Shown: positions 17,769 through 27,264, counted from the first letter of the stretch. The stretch: DNA of 64,000 nucleotides from Stenotrophomonas rhizophila (GCF_007667275.1 NZ_VDQT01000001.1:186001-250000); one strand, 5' to 3'. Notes: a model not told the origin generated them from the sequence alone. Translations and numbers: made by a program.

Positions 17769-20434
17769 TGACGCGCAGGCCCATGTTCCACACGCTGGCG
17801 CTGTGCGCCGCCATCGCACTGTCGCCCGCAGGCCACGCTGCCGAACCAGCGCCCTGGCTCGACACTTCGGCCAGCTTTGAAACCCGCGCCGCTGCGCTGG
17901 TCGCGCAGATGACGCTGGAGGAGAAGGCCGCGCAGATGCAGAACGCCGCCCCGGCCATCGAGCGCTTGGGCGTGCCGCCCTACGACTGGTGGAACGAAGG
18001 CCTGCACGGCGTGGCGCGGGCAGGGCAGGCCACCGTGTTTCCGCAGGCGATCGGCCTGGCCGCCACCTTCGACGTGCCGCTGATGGGGCAGGTGGCGACC
18101 ACCATCAGCGACGAGGCGCGCGCCAAGCACCACCAGTTCGTGCGCGAAGGCGCGCATGGCCGCTACCAGGGGCTGACCTTCTGGTCGCCGAACATCAACA
18201 TCTTCCGCGATCCACGCTGGGGCAGGGGCCAGGAAACCTACGGCGAAGACCCGTACCTGACCGCGCGCATGGGCATTGCCTTCGTCCATGGCCTGCAGGG
18301 CGACGATCCGAAATATCGCAAGCTGGATGCCACCGCCAAACATCTGGCCGTGCACAGCGGGCCCGAGGCCGACCGCCACCACTTCGACGCCCAGCCCAGC
18401 AGGCGCGACCTGTACGACACCTACCTGCCGGCCTTCGAGGCGCTGGTGAAGGAAGGGCAGGTGGATGCGGTGATGGGCGCCTACAACCGGGTCTACGGCG
18501 AATCGGCCAGCGCCAGCCACTTCCTGCTGCGCGACGTGCTGCGCCGCGACTGGGGCTTCAAGGGTTACGTGGTCTCCGACTGCTGGGCCATCGTCGACAT
18601 CTGGAAACATCACAAGATCGTGCCCACCCGCGAAGCCGCCGCCGCGCTGGCGGTCAAGAACGGCACCGAACTCGAATGCGGCCAGGAATACGCGACGCTG
18701 CCGGCGGCAGTGAAGCAGGGGCTGATCAGCGAAGCCGAGATCGACGATGCGGTGACCCGCCTGTTCACCGCGCGGATGCGGCTGGGCATGTTCGATCCGC
18801 CTGAGCAGGTGCGCTGGGCACGCATTCCGCCGGAGGTGAACCAGGCCCCGGCGCACGATGCGCTGGCCCTGCAGGCGGCGCGCGAATCGCTGGTGCTGCT
18901 GAAGAACGACGGCGTGCTGCCGCTGCCGCGCACGCTCAAGCGCATCGCCGTGGTCGGGCCGACCGCGGACGATACGATGGCCCTGCTCGGCAACTACTTC
19001 GGCACCCCGGCGGCGCCGGTGACGATCCTGCAGGGCATCCGGGACGCCGCCAGGGGCGTGGAGGTGCGCTACGCGCGCGGCGTGGACCTGGTCGAAGGCC
19101 GCGACGATCCCGACGCCACCCCGCTGATCGAAGCGGCCTACCTGCGCCCGTCGGCCGACTCGCCGGAGCGCGGCCTGCGCGGTGAATACTTCCGCAGCGC
19201 CGACTTGTCCGGCAAGCCGGCGCTGGTGCGCACCGACGCGCAGATCGGCTTCCGCTGGGACCGCGGCTCGCCCACGGACAACCTGATGGCGCGGGGCGAA
19301 GCAGGACCGGGGCAGGGGGTGCCCAACGATCACTTCAGCATCCGCTGGACCGGCCAGCTGCTGCCACCGGTGTCGGGCCGCTATCGGATCGAAGCCGCCG
19401 CCGACGACGGCTTCCGTCTGTACGTGGACGGCATGCGCGTGCTGGAGCACTGGGCCGACAGCGATCGCATGCAGAGCGGCGGCGTGGAGCTGGACCTGCA
19501 GGCCGGCCAGGCCTACGACCTGCGCCTGGAGTACTACGATGCCGAGCGCGATGCCGGCGTGCGCCTGGGCTGGCGCATGCCCGGGGCCAAGCCGCCCTTC
19601 GAGGAGGCGCTGGACACGGCGCGCAGCGCCGACGTGGTGGTGTTTGTCGGCGGCCTGACCGGCGACGTCGAAGGCGAGGAGATGAAGGTCAACTACCCCG
19701 GCTTTGCCGGCGGCGACCGTACCGACCTGCGCCTGCCGGCCACGCAGCGGGCGCTGCTGGAAGCGCTGCACGCCACCGGCAAGCCGGTGGTGATGGTGCT
19801 CACCGGCGGCTCGGCCATGGCCGTGGAATGGGCCCAGGCCAACCTGTCCGCGATCCTGATGGGCTGGTATCCGGGGCAGCGCGGCGGTACCGCCGTGGGC
19901 GAAGCGTTGTTCGGCGACATCAATCCGGGCGGACGCCTGCCGGTTACCTTCTACACCGCCGACCAGGCAATGCCGGCCTTCGACGACTACAGCATGGAGG
20001 GGCGCACCTACCGCTACTTCCGCGGCACTCCGTTGTACCCGTTCGGGCACGGGCTGTCCTACACCCGGTTCGACTACGGCAAGCTGCGTCTGGACGCCTC
20101 GCGCATCGCAGACGATGGCCGTTTGAAGGTGTCGGTGAAGGTTGCCAACGCCGGCAAGCGTGACGGCGATGAAGTGGTGCAGCTGTACGTGCGGCGGGTT
20201 GCGGCCGGGCCCGGCGACGCAGTGCAGGCGCTGCGCGGTTTCCAGCGCGTGCACCTGGTCGCCGGCGAGCAGCGCACGGTGGACTTCGAGCTGGACGCGC
20301 AGGCGCTGCGCCAGTACGACGAAACGCGCAGCGCGTATGTCGTGCCACCCGGCGAGTACGAAGTGCGGCTGGGCGGCTCCAGTGCCGACGCCCGTGTGCT
20401 CAAGCGCTTCACCGTGGAGGCGAAACGTGACTGA
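17765..20434 (+). CDS. GH3 beta-xylosidase with PA14 domain, exported
   Basis: An 889-residue GH3 enzyme with a signal peptide ending GHAA-EP. The nucleophile is Asp272 in YVVSDCWAI; the sequence W.NEGLHG.AR near residue 75 and the KHLAVHSGPE block resemble the xylan 1,4-beta-xylosidase branch. A PA14 carbohydrate-binding domain (about 470-605, starting GLRGEYF) interrupts the C-terminal half, and a fibronectin III-like domain ends the protein. It should finish xylo-oligosaccharides to xylose in the periplasm. Starts 4 bases inside the GH43 gene and overlaps the transporter start by 8 bases. Confidence 0.93.
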   Translation: MMTRRPMFHTLALCAAIALSPAGHAAEPAPWLDTSASFETRAAALVAQMTLEEKAAQMQNAAPAIERLGVPPYDWWNEGLHGVARAGQATVFPQAIGLAATFDVPLMGQVATTISDEARAKHHQFVREGAHGRYQGLTFWSPNINIFRDPRWGRGQETYGEDPYLTARMGIAFVHGLQGDDPKYRKLDATAKHLAVHSGPEADRHHFDAQPSRRDLYDTYLPAFEALVKEGQVDAVMGAYNRVYGESASASHFLLRDVLRRDWGFKGYVVSDCWAIVDIWKHHKIVPTREAAAALAVKNGTELECGQEYATLPAAVKQGLISEAEIDDAVTRLFTARMRLGMFDPPEQVRWARIPPEVNQAPAHDALALQAARESLVLLKNDGVLPLPRTLKRIAVVGPTADDTMALLGNYFGTPAAPVTILQGIRDAARGVEVRYARGVDLVEGRDDPDATPLIEAAYLRPSADSPERGLRGEYFRSADLSGKPALVRTDAQIGFRWDRGSPTDNLMARGEAGPGQGVPNDHFSIRWTGQLLPPVSGRYRIEAAADDGFRLYVDGMRVLEHWADSDRMQSGGVELDLQAGQAYDLRLEYYDAERDAGVRLGWRMPGAKPPFEEALDTARSADVVVFVGGLTGDVEGEEMKVNYPGFAGGDRTDLRLPATQRALLEALHATGKPVVMVLTGGSAMAVEWAQANLSAILMGWYPGQRGGTAVGEALFGDINPGGRLPVTFYTADQAMPAFDDYSMEGRTYRYFRGTPLYPFGHGLSYTRFDYGKLRLDASRIADDGRLKVSVKVANAGKRDGDEVVQLYVRRVAAGPGDAVQALRGFQRVHLVAGEQRTVDFELDAQALRQYDETRSAYVVPPGEYEVRLGGSSADARVLKRFTVEAKRD

Positions 20435-22883
20435 TCACACCTTGTCGGTGCGGGAAAAGCTCGGCTACAGCCTGGGCGACCTTGCGGCGAACCTGATCTT
20501 CCAGACCCTTGTCACCTATCTGGCGTTCTTCTACACCGATGTGTACCGGCTCCCGCCGGCGACCGCGGCAACGCTTATTTTCGTGATCGGGCTGCTCGGC
20601 GCGTTCGTGTTCACCCCGTTGATCGGTATCCTTGCCGATCGCACCGCTACCCGCTGGGGCCGGTTCCGCCCGTGGATCCTGTGGACGGCGGTGCCGTTCG
20701 GCGTGCTCTCGCTGCTGGCCTTCAGCACGCCGGATTTCGGTGAGCGCGGCAAGGTGGTCTATGCCGTGGCCACCTATGGCCTGCTGATGCTGGTGTATGC
20801 GGCCAACAACCTGCCGTACTCCGCCCTGAGCGGCGTGCTCACCGGCAGCATGGCCCAGCGCAACAGCCTGTCCGCCTACCGGTTCGTGGCGGTGATGATC
20901 GCGCAGTTCATCATCCAGGTGCTGCTGTTGCCGCTGGTGCTGATCCTGGGCGACGGCGACCGCGTGGTGGGCTTCGAACGGGTGATGACCGTCTTCGCCG
21001 TGGTGGGAACGGTGTTCTTCCTGATCACCTTCGCCACCACGCGTGAGCGCGTGGTACCGGCCAAGGAACAGACCGGCGGCGTCCTGCAGGACCTCAAGGA
21101 CCTGCTGCACAACCGCCCGTGGCAGGTGATGCTGGCGCTGACCGTACTGGTGTTCGTCAATCTGGCGCTGAAGGGCGGCACCTACATTTATTACTTCCAG
21201 TACTACATGAGCGAGCCGGCGCTGGCCGGCTTCCTCGAAAGCTCCGGCTTCAACCGCTTCATCGGCGGCCTCAACGCAACGCTCAGCAGCTGGGGCCTGG
21301 CCGGCTTCACCTGGCCAGAGGACCCGGCCACCTCGGCCTTCAGTCTGTTCAACGCCTGCGGCATCCTGTGCATGATCCTGGGCATCGGCGTTTCCCGCCG
21401 ACTGGCCGACCGCTTCGGCAAGCGCGATGTGTTCGGCGCGGCGCTGCTGCTGTGCACCGTCTTCCTGCTGGTGTTCTACCTGTTCCCACCGACTGCCGTG
21501 GCCGTGGCATTCGCCTCGTTCATGCTGCACGGGTTCTTCTACGGCATCACCATTCCGCTGCTGTGGGCGATGATCGCCGACGTGGCCGACTATTCCGAAT
21601 GGAAGAACCATCGGCGCGCCACCGCGATCATCTTCTCGGCCATGCTGTGCGGCCTGAAAATCGGGCTCAGTGTCGGCGGCGCGCTGGTGGCCGCCATCCT
21701 GGCTCACTACGGCTACCAGACCGGCGCCGCCGAGCAACCCGATGCCGTGGTCGACGGCATCCGCCTTACCGTCAGCGTGTACTGCTCGATCCCGTTCCTG
21801 GTCGCAGTCGCGCTGCTGTTCCTCTATCGGATCGACAAACGCATGGAAAACCGCATCGAGCACGACCTGCTGCAGCGTCGCAACGGCACCGACCTGCAAC
21901 AGTTGGCTGCACGGGCCATCTCGCAGCCGCTGGTGAGCCACATCTACACCGCCGATCCTTCCGCGCACGTGTTCGAAGGTCGCCTGTACATCTATCCCTC
22001 GCACGACATCGACGCCGGAACCCCGTTCGACGATGACGGCGGGCACTTCGGGATGGAGGACTACCACGTGCTGCGGATGGACTCGCCGCAAGGGGAGGCC
22101 ACCGACTGCGGCGTGGCCCTGCATGTACGCGACGTACCCTGGGCGGAGAAGCAGATGTGGGCGCCGGACGCCGCCTGCCGTGACGGACGGTACTACCTGT
22201 ATTTCCCGGCAAAGGACGCCGAAGGCATCTTCCGCATCGGCGTGGCCGTGGCAGACCGTCCGGAAGGACCGTTCACCGCCGAGCCCAGGGCGATGCCCGG
22301 AACCTACTCGATCGACCCGGCCGTGTTCGAGGACACTGACGGCAGCCATTACCTGTACCTCGGTGGGATCTGGGGCGGCCAGCTGCAGAAGTACCGCGAC
22401 AACCGCTACGACGCATCGCACGCAGAGCCGGTCGGCGACGCGCCTGCATTGGGGCCGCGCGTGGGTCGGCTGCAGGCCGGCATGACCCGGCTGGCCGAGC
22501 CCCTGCGCGAAGTAGTGATCCTGGACGAACGCGGGCAACCGCTGCGTGCCGATGACCACGAGCGCCGCTTCTTCGAGGGGGCGTGGCTGCACGCCTGGCA
22601 GGGCCGCTATTACCTGTCGTACTCCACCGGCAACACGCACCTGCTGTGCTACGCCATCGGGGACAACCCGTATGGGCCGTTCACCTATGCCGGCGTGATC
22701 CTCAAACCGGTGGTCGGCTGGACCACGCACCATTCCATCTGCCAGGTCGACGGGCAGTGGTACCTGTTCTATCACGACGCACTGCTGTCCGGCGGCGTCA
22801 CCCACCTGCGCTCGGTGAAGTGCACGCCGCTGCAGATGGACGCGGACGGCAGGATCAAGACGATCGATCCCTATGGCGCCTGA
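20427..22883 (+). CDS. GPH-family sugar symporter fused to a GH43 hydrolase domain
   Basis: One uninterrupted 818-residue frame holds two proteins. Residues 1 to about 480 are a 12-segment major-facilitator permease of the glycoside-pentoside-hexuronide:cation type, beginning REKLGYSLGDLAANLIFQ and carrying the D-T.WGR/DR(F)GKR loops. Residues about 498-818 are a GH43 propeller: base Asp510 (ADPSAH), Asp630 (YSIDPAVFED), acid Glu717 (FFEGAWLHAW). With both ends of such permeases in the cytoplasm, the hydrolase would act on sugar as it enters. GTG start at 20427 follows GGAGG by 6 bases. Elsewhere the two activities are usually encoded by separate genes; no stop or start signal marks a boundary here. 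Confidence 0.88.
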   Translation: MTDHTLSVREKLGYSLGDLAANLIFQTLVTYLAFFYTDVYRLPPATAATLIFVIGLLGAFVFTPLIGILADRTATRWGRFRPWILWTAVPFGVLSLLAFSTPDFGERGKVVYAVATYGLLMLVYAANNLPYSALSGVLTGSMAQRNSLSAYRFVAVMIAQFIIQVLLLPLVLILGDGDRVVGFERVMTVFAVVGTVFFLITFATTRERVVPAKEQTGGVLQDLKDLLHNRPWQVMLALTVLVFVNLALKGGTYIYYFQYYMSEPALAGFLESSGFNRFIGGLNATLSSWGLAGFTWPEDPATSAFSLFNACGILCMILGIGVSRRLADRFGKRDVFGAALLLCTVFLLVFYLFPPTAVAVAFASFMLHGFFYGITIPLLWAMIADVADYSEWKNHRRATAIIFSAMLCGLKIGLSVGGALVAAILAHYGYQTGAAEQPDAVVDGIRLTVSVYCSIPFLVAVALLFLYRIDKRMENRIEHDLLQRRNGTDLQQLAARAISQPLVSHIYTADPSAHVFEGRLYIYPSHDIDAGTPFDDDGGHFGMEDYHVLRMDSPQGEATDCGVALHVRDVPWAEKQMWAPDAACRDGRYYLYFPAKDAEGIFRIGVAVADRPEGPFTAEPRAMPGTYSIDPAVFEDTDGSHYLYLGGIWGGQLQKYRDNRYDASHAEPVGDAPALGPRVGRLQAGMTRLAEPLREVVILDERGQPLRADDHERRFFEGAWLHAWQGRYYLSYSTGNTHLLCYAIGDNPYGPFTYAGVILKPVVGWTTHHSICQVDGQWYLFYHDALLSGGVTHLRSVKCTPLQMDADGRIKTIDPYGA

Positions 22884-23796
22884 AGCCACCTCGCCGAAGG
22901 ACGACGCGCTCGCCCCGCTGCCTGCGGGTCGCCTGTATTGGCTGCGAGCCGGCGCGCTCGAGGTCGCCTTGGCGCCGGAGGCGGGTGGGCGCATCGCGCA
23001 GATCCGCTACGACGGCGTTGACTGGCTGGTCGGCGTGGACGACGGCGATTCCGCGGCGATTGCCTGGGGGTGTTACCCGATGGTGCCGTGGGCCGGACGC
23101 ATCCGGCATGGGCGATTCGCATTCGACGGCACGCCGTACGCACTTCCGACCAACTTTGGTGGGCATGCGATTCACGGGCTGGGGTTTACCCGGCGGTGGG
23201 AAATCGATGCCCTCGCTGCGGACTCCGCCTCCTTGTCGCTGGCACTTCCCGAAGATGAAACCTGGCCGTTCGGCGGCGTCGCAACGCAGCGTGTCCAGCT
23301 GACGCCCGGTCAGCTGCAACTCCACCTTGCCGTGCAGGCCGGCCAGCAGGCCATGCCCACCGTGCTCGGCTGGCACCCCTGGTTCCGCAAGCCGGACCGG
23401 CTGCTGTTCACCCCCGACGCCATGTACCCACAGGACGGGGAGGGCATCGCGACGCTACCGTTGGTTGCCCCCACGCCGGGCCCATGGGACGACTGCTTCC
23501 TGCAGCACCACGAAGTGACACTGGAATCAGCAGGCCAACGCTTGCGCCTGCGGGCGGACACCGATCACTGGGTCATCTACGACGCCGCCCCTCACGCCAC
23601 CTGTGTCGAACCGCAGACCGGCCCACCCGATGCCTTCACCCTGGCCCCGACCCGGCTGGAGCCAAACCAACCCCTGCAGCTGACCTTCACCTTGAGTTGG
23701 AACCCCACACCCCCCGGCGGTGACGTATTTGCGGATTCGGCACGAACGGCAAGTGCAGCTGCAGCGGTCTGCCACGTTGGCAGGGCAGCGCGTTAA
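22873..23796 (+). CDS. Aldose 1-epimerase (galactose mutarotase family)
   Basis: A 307-residue cytoplasmic beta-sandwich epimerase. Active-site histidines are in GGHAIHG (His98, His101) and GWHPWF, and the catalytic glutamate is Glu246 in CVEPQTGPPDAF. It interconverts the alpha and beta anomers of free aldoses, here probably xylose or arabinose released by the fused GH43 domain just upstream, supplying the anomer used by XylA. The ATG overlaps the end of the transporter-hydrolase gene by 11 bases. The last 20 residues are Ala-rich and poorly conserved-looking. Last gene of the operon. Confidence 0.9.
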   Translation: MAPEATSPKDDALAPLPAGRLYWLRAGALEVALAPEAGGRIAQIRYDGVDWLVGVDDGDSAAIAWGCYPMVPWAGRIRHGRFAFDGTPYALPTNFGGHAIHGLGFTRRWEIDALAADSASLSLALPEDETWPFGGVATQRVQLTPGQLQLHLAVQAGQQAMPTVLGWHPWFRKPDRLLFTPDAMYPQDGEGIATLPLVAPTPGPWDDCFLQHHEVTLESAGQRLRLRADTDHWVIYDAAPHATCVEPQTGPPDAFTLAPTRLEPNQPLQLTFTLSWNPTPPGGDVFADSARTASAAAAVCHVGRAAR

Positions 23797-24040
23797 CGGC
23801 GGCAGGAGTTAACGACATCAGCGAATCGGGGGTTGTTCTCCGCGCCATCATTTCTGGCACCGTCGGCACGCCAGGCCAATGCACTCGCTGGGGCGTTCCC
23901 GATCCATTAATGGGTCGAGATTTCCGATCCCAATACTGTGAGCGCCGTCACGTGTATTGCGGTGAGGGATTATTGCAATCTGGCATGTAGACGCATAGCG
24001 TACGTGGTGCGATCCCGCTTCTAGACAAAGGAAAGTCGGA
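23797..24040. other. Intergenic stretch, AT-richer than flanks
   Basis: No gene is supported here. Two GTTAAC hexamers lie near the left end (about 23795-23813). Base composition drops from the GC-rich xylan operon towards AT, marking the border of the unit at 24041-25599. An AAAGGAAAG ribosome site at 24027-24035 belongs to the next gene. No convincing hairpin terminator was found. Confidence 0.5.
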
Positions 24041-24547
24041 ATGAAGATTAAGATGATTGGAAACTCGATCTTGATAGGAGTCACCGCTCTGGCCCTTGCT
24101 CCTCAAGCGGCCGTTGCGGTTGCACCCAACGGGCAGACGACGACGTCGGTAGTTCAGGTTTCAAAAGACGTTGACAGGGCCTCTTTTGTGAATCGACTTA
24201 CGAAAACTTTCAAAGCAATGGCTGCGTCGGATTCAATAGAGACAAGCGCTGCCGGCATCCAGTATTTAGAGGAAATTCACCGCCCGGGAATACACGGGCT
24301 CATCGAGCAGATTTCGGTTCCTTCTTTTTCGGGGAATCCTAACACCGTTTCGATCATGTATGACGCACCCCCTCAGGAAGGGTCTATCAGGACCAGTCAA
24401 TGGTGCGGTCAAAGAGATGGTTACACCTACGTGTTCCAAGTGACTGAGAAATACATGCGATTGACGCCGAATGGCGTCGTTTTTGGATGGGTGATGACGA
24501 AGAACAGCCAGTGGATGGTGACAACCTGCCCGGGTGAGTTGGCTTGA
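24041..24547 (+). CDS. Small exported protein of unknown function
   Basis: A 168-residue protein with a clear signal peptide (MKIKMIGN..., hydrophobic core, cleavage near AAVA-VA). The mature part has two cysteines (WCGQRDGYTY and TTCPGEL) that could form a disulfide, and no domain that I recognise. Codon use is much less GC-biased than in the flanking xylan and glucan genes, with many third-position A/T, which suggests recent transfer. Its stop overlaps the TTG start of the glycosyltransferase-like gene, so the two are likely translated together. Could be a glycosylated or enzyme-modified exported protein, but nothing in the sequence proves that. Confidence 0.75.
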   Translation: MKIKMIGNSILIGVTALALAPQAAVAVAPNGQTTTSVVQVSKDVDRASFVNRLTKTFKAMAASDSIETSAAGIQYLEEIHRPGIHGLIEQISVPSFSGNPNTVSIMYDAPPQEGSIRTSQWCGQRDGYTYVFQVTEKYMRLTPNGVVFGWVMTKNSQWMVTTCPGELA

Positions 24548-25599
24548 TAGCGAGTGATCTCGAGTTGAGTAGCAGAAACGCTGCCCAACAGGAAGTTATT
24601 ACGTGCGAGAAGCCGATCCTCTTCTTTGCCAACGCACTGGGTGACCATTTACTCACACGCCCTACTGTCTTGGCTTTGGCCAAGTTGTTCGAGGGGCGTC
24701 TTGGTTACATGGGCGTGTCGTTCGCTGCAGAGCGATTTTATCCGGACGCGAATTTCAGGTGCGTGTGTCCAATTGCATTTTCTTATGGCGAGAACGGGGC
24801 GCATGACTTTGAAATGTCGTCGTTGCTGTCTTACGGGGATAGCTTTGATGCGATCATTTCATTGAATCCTTGGCACTCTCCACTTCTGGAGAGCGTTCGC
24901 CATGCAGTTGCTCCCAAGCCATTCGTCACGCTCGGCAGCGAGAGCGGAGTGCTTGCTCGCAATCCTTCCCCGAAGAGGGATATGGCCGCGAAGATCTTTT
25001 CGATGGCGAAGTTCTTCAGGGCGGAATCTGAGCTTGCCTCGTTCTTATCACTGCATCCTGCGTCGCCTGGAGCGCGTGCATGCGCCGATTACATCCTTGG
25101 AAAACTTCCTGCCGGGAAAAAGTTGCTCAGCGTACACACGTGGACACACGATTCAAAAAGGTGGCCGATAGAGCGCTTTAGAGAGGTCATCGCGGCGTTC
25201 GTCTCGCGTCTCCCGGGCTACGTTGTCATTGTTGTTGATCCTGTCGACACCAATCTTGATGCCGGTTTTCCAGATGGTGCAGTGTTTACCTGTGATGGCG
25301 TTGATCTCGATACGGCGACAGATATAGTTGCCCGCAGCGATCTCTTCCTGGGCATAGATTCCTATTTTCTTCATGTTGCGGATTTCAGTGGAATTCCCAG
25401 CGTAGGGATATTTGGCCCGACGAATCCTGAAACATGGGGGGCGTCTTACTCCCCAGCTGTCAGCCTTCGCTCGGGAACATTTACAGCCGAGGTGTCCAGT
25501 GAAAGCGTGATGAACGCGTTGTTCAATATGGCGGGGCGAAGCGATTGGGAGCGACGGCCGAGGCAAACCCATGAGCTTTCGCTTTGGAATTTCCCATAA
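24544..25599 (+). CDS. Glycosyltransferase family 9-like (heptosyltransferase-like) protein
   Basis: A 351-residue protein with the GT9 fold signature in its C-terminal half: SVHTWTHDSKRWPIERF..VI followed by a region reading LGIDSYFLHVADFSGIPSVGIFGPTNPETWG, which matches the sugar-nucleotide-binding block of ADP-heptose:LPS heptosyltransferases. The N-terminal half has FFANALGDHLLTRP, comparable to the family's 'R..ALGD.L...P' start. Start codon is TTG at 24544, sharing bases with the previous stop (TTGA). Low GC like its partner, unlike neighbours. It may glycosylate a surface polymer or the partner protein; acceptor and donor are unknown. Confidence 0.72.
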   Translation: MIASDLELSSRNAAQQEVITCEKPILFFANALGDHLLTRPTVLALAKLFEGRLGYMGVSFAAERFYPDANFRCVCPIAFSYGENGAHDFEMSSLLSYGDSFDAIISLNPWHSPLLESVRHAVAPKPFVTLGSESGVLARNPSPKRDMAAKIFSMAKFFRAESELASFLSLHPASPGARACADYILGKLPAGKKLLSVHTWTHDSKRWPIERFREVIAAFVSRLPGYVVIVVDPVDTNLDAGFPDGAVFTCDGVDLDTATDIVARSDLFLGIDSYFLHVADFSGIPSVGIFGPTNPETWGASYSPAVSLRSGTFTAEVSSESVMNALFNMAGRSDWERRPRQTHELSLWNFP

Positions 25600-25780
25600 G
25601 GAACGTCCGCCTTCCAGTAGTCCCCGTCTGTCTTCATACTGCTGTTGGCCTTGGGTACTACATCCTGCGCCTTGATTCATGGTGACAGGGACGCGCTCTA
25701 CGGCGAGATCGCCCGCTTCCGCGGTGCGGCGAAACTTTCCTGGACTGACCCGGCACATCGATGACCATCTTCCCGTTCTG

Positions 25781-26059
25781 CTAGACATGCAGAACGATGG
25801 GCTCTCCCACCAGGAACGGCCGCAGCGCCGCCATGAACCGCTCATGGTCTGCACTGCGCTCAAAAACCCCGATATGCGCATCCAGGTCGCGCCACTGCAC
25901 CTCCAGCAGATACGCGTCTTGCGGGTGCAGCGACCGCACCAGCCGATGCGCGAGGTGACCGGGCGCAGCATCGAGCAGGCCGGCAACACCCGCGAAAGCC
26001 TGCTCGAAGGCTGCGCCGGCGGAAGGGGCGATGGCGAGGAACACCAGTTCGGTCACCAT
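25781..26059 (-). CDS. Small ABM-like (antibiotic biosynthesis monooxygenase-type) protein
   Basis: A 92-residue protein with the ferredoxin-like alpha/beta pattern of ABM-domain proteins: a first strand TELVFLAIAP, a middle HPQDAYLLEVQWRDLDAHIGVFERSADHERF block with the W.D..AH..F..S..H motif, and a short C-terminal strand. Such proteins are small dimers involved in quinol or aromatic oxidation or just stress-linked. ATG 26059 shares a base with the stop of the upstream oxidoreductase (TGATG), so both are in one transcript. The 180 bases between its 3' end and the GT9-like gene (25600-25780) hold nothing I can support. Confidence 0.75.
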   Translation of the reverse strand: MVTELVFLAIAPSAGAAFEQAFAGVAGLLDAAPGHLAHRLVRSLHPQDAYLLEVQWRDLDAHIGVFERSADHERFMAALRPFLVGEPIVLHV

Positions 26060-27057
26060 CACGCGGGCACCGACACGGTCTGACCCACGACGTCGATTAC
26101 CACCTTCCCACGCAGCCCTCGTGCGCTCCCGCCCTCCAGGAGCGCATGCGCCTCGCCCATCCGGGCCAGCGGGAGCACTGCGCCGATCACCGGCTTGACC
26201 AGCCCCCGCTCCACCAGCCGCGTCAGCGCATCCAGCTTGCCGCGGTTCTGCCGGGTGAACACGAAATGGTAGGCCGCGTTCTTTCCCCACGCGTCCACCA
26301 GGTTCTGCGGGGTGGAGATATCGACCAGGCTGACCACACGCCCGAAGTCGGCAAGCACCTGCGGGCTGCGGGTCAGCGTGTCGCCACCGATCGTGTCGAA
26401 GACCACGTCCACGCCGCTGCCGCCGGTGAGCTCCATCACGGCGTCAACGTAGTCGGTGGTTGTGTAGTCGATCACATCGTCGGCACCGAGCGAGCGTAGG
26501 AACGTTGCATCGTCGCTGCGCGCCGTCGTTATCACCCGCGCCCCGATGGCCTTGGCGACCTGGATGGCCAGCGTACCGACACCGCCGGCACCGCCGTGGA
26601 TGAGGATGGTTTCGCCGATACCCAGCTGGGCACGGGTCACGAATGCTTCCCAGACCGTTCCGCCGGCCAGGGTCAGGCTGGCGGCCTCGAGATGACTCAG
26701 GTTGCGGGGCTTGCGGCCGATCAACTCGACATCGGCCACGTGCTGTTCGGCATACGAGCCCATGCCCCCGAAGATGCGCGGCGTGTAGTAGACCTCGTCG
26801 CCCACCTCGAATCCGGTGACCTCCGACCCCAGTTCTTCGATGACGCCGGAAATGTCGTGGCCGATGACCGCGGGCAACGGCACATAGGCGGCGTAGTCGC
26901 CGCGGCGGATCTGGTAATCGAGTGGGTTGAGGGCGGTCGCATGCACGCGCACCCGCACCTGGCGTGCGCCGACCTCCGGCGCCGCCACGCGACGCAGCTC
27001 GAAGGCATCGCAGCCGCCAAAACGGGCCAGTACCACGGCATTCATTGTTGCATTCAT
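26059..27057 (-). CDS. NADPH:quinone oxidoreductase-type zinc-independent MDR protein
   Basis: A 332-residue medium-chain dehydrogenase/reductase. The N-terminal GroES-like domain has [11 protein letters not shown] and the GHDISG block; the Rossmann domain starts [18 protein letters not shown] near residue 150. There is no catalytic zinc cysteine set, which fits the quinone-reductase branch. ATG 27057 follows GAAGGAA; a second ATG at 27045 is possible. It is divergent from a LysR-type regulator, with an inverted repeat between them, so it is probably induced by that regulator in response to an electrophile or quinone. Confidence 0.88.
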   Translation of the reverse strand: MNATMNAVVLARFGGCDAFELRRVAAPEVGARQVRVRVHATALNPLDYQIRRGDYAAYVPLPAVIGHDISGVIEELGSEVTGFEVGDEVYYTPRIFGGMGSYAEQHVADVELIGRKPRNLSHLEAASLTLAGGTVWEAFVTRAQLGIGETILIHGGAGGVGTLAIQVAKAIGARVITTARSDDATFLRSLGADDVIDYTTTDYVDAVMELTGGSGVDVVFDTIGGDTLTRSPQVLADFGRVVSLVDISTPQNLVDAWGKNAAYHFVFTRQNRGKLDALTRLVERGLVKPVIGAVLPLARMGEAHALLEGGSARGLRGKVVIDVVGQTVSVPA

Positions 27058-27154
27058 CAGCAGGGTTCCTTCGGGTGTCGACGCAGACTGCGTCGGGGTA
27101 CCCATATGCTGGCGTTGCGGGGCACGGCCCGGTAGCCAGCACTGCGCTGAATCT

Positions 27155-27175
27155 GTTTCAAGCATCGATTGAAAC
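27155..27175. promoter_or_regulatory. Inverted repeat between oxidoreductase and LysR genes
   Basis: GTTTCAA and TTGAAAC are perfect 7-bp arms separated by GCATCGA. A 21-bp interrupted palindrome in the divergent promoter region is the usual form of a LysR-type regulator site. It lies 98 bases before the oxidoreductase start and 90 before the regulator start. Confidence 0.6.
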
Positions 27176-27264
27176 TGGTGGTGCGGGACCTTTCACGGTG
27201 ACGTGGGTGCTCCATTGGGGGATCATGGGCCACCCGCCAACCACATTCCCGGCCCGATGCTGCG

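Noticed and set aside
23768-23785. CTGCC-ACGTT-GGCAG hairpin at the end of the xylan operon as terminator
   Set aside because: Only a 5-bp stem inside the last codons of the epimerase and no T-run.
25153-25989. 278-codon minus-strand frame across the GT9-like gene and ABM gene
   Set aside because: Arg/Trp/Ser-rich with no motif and it spans two supported genes; background frame.
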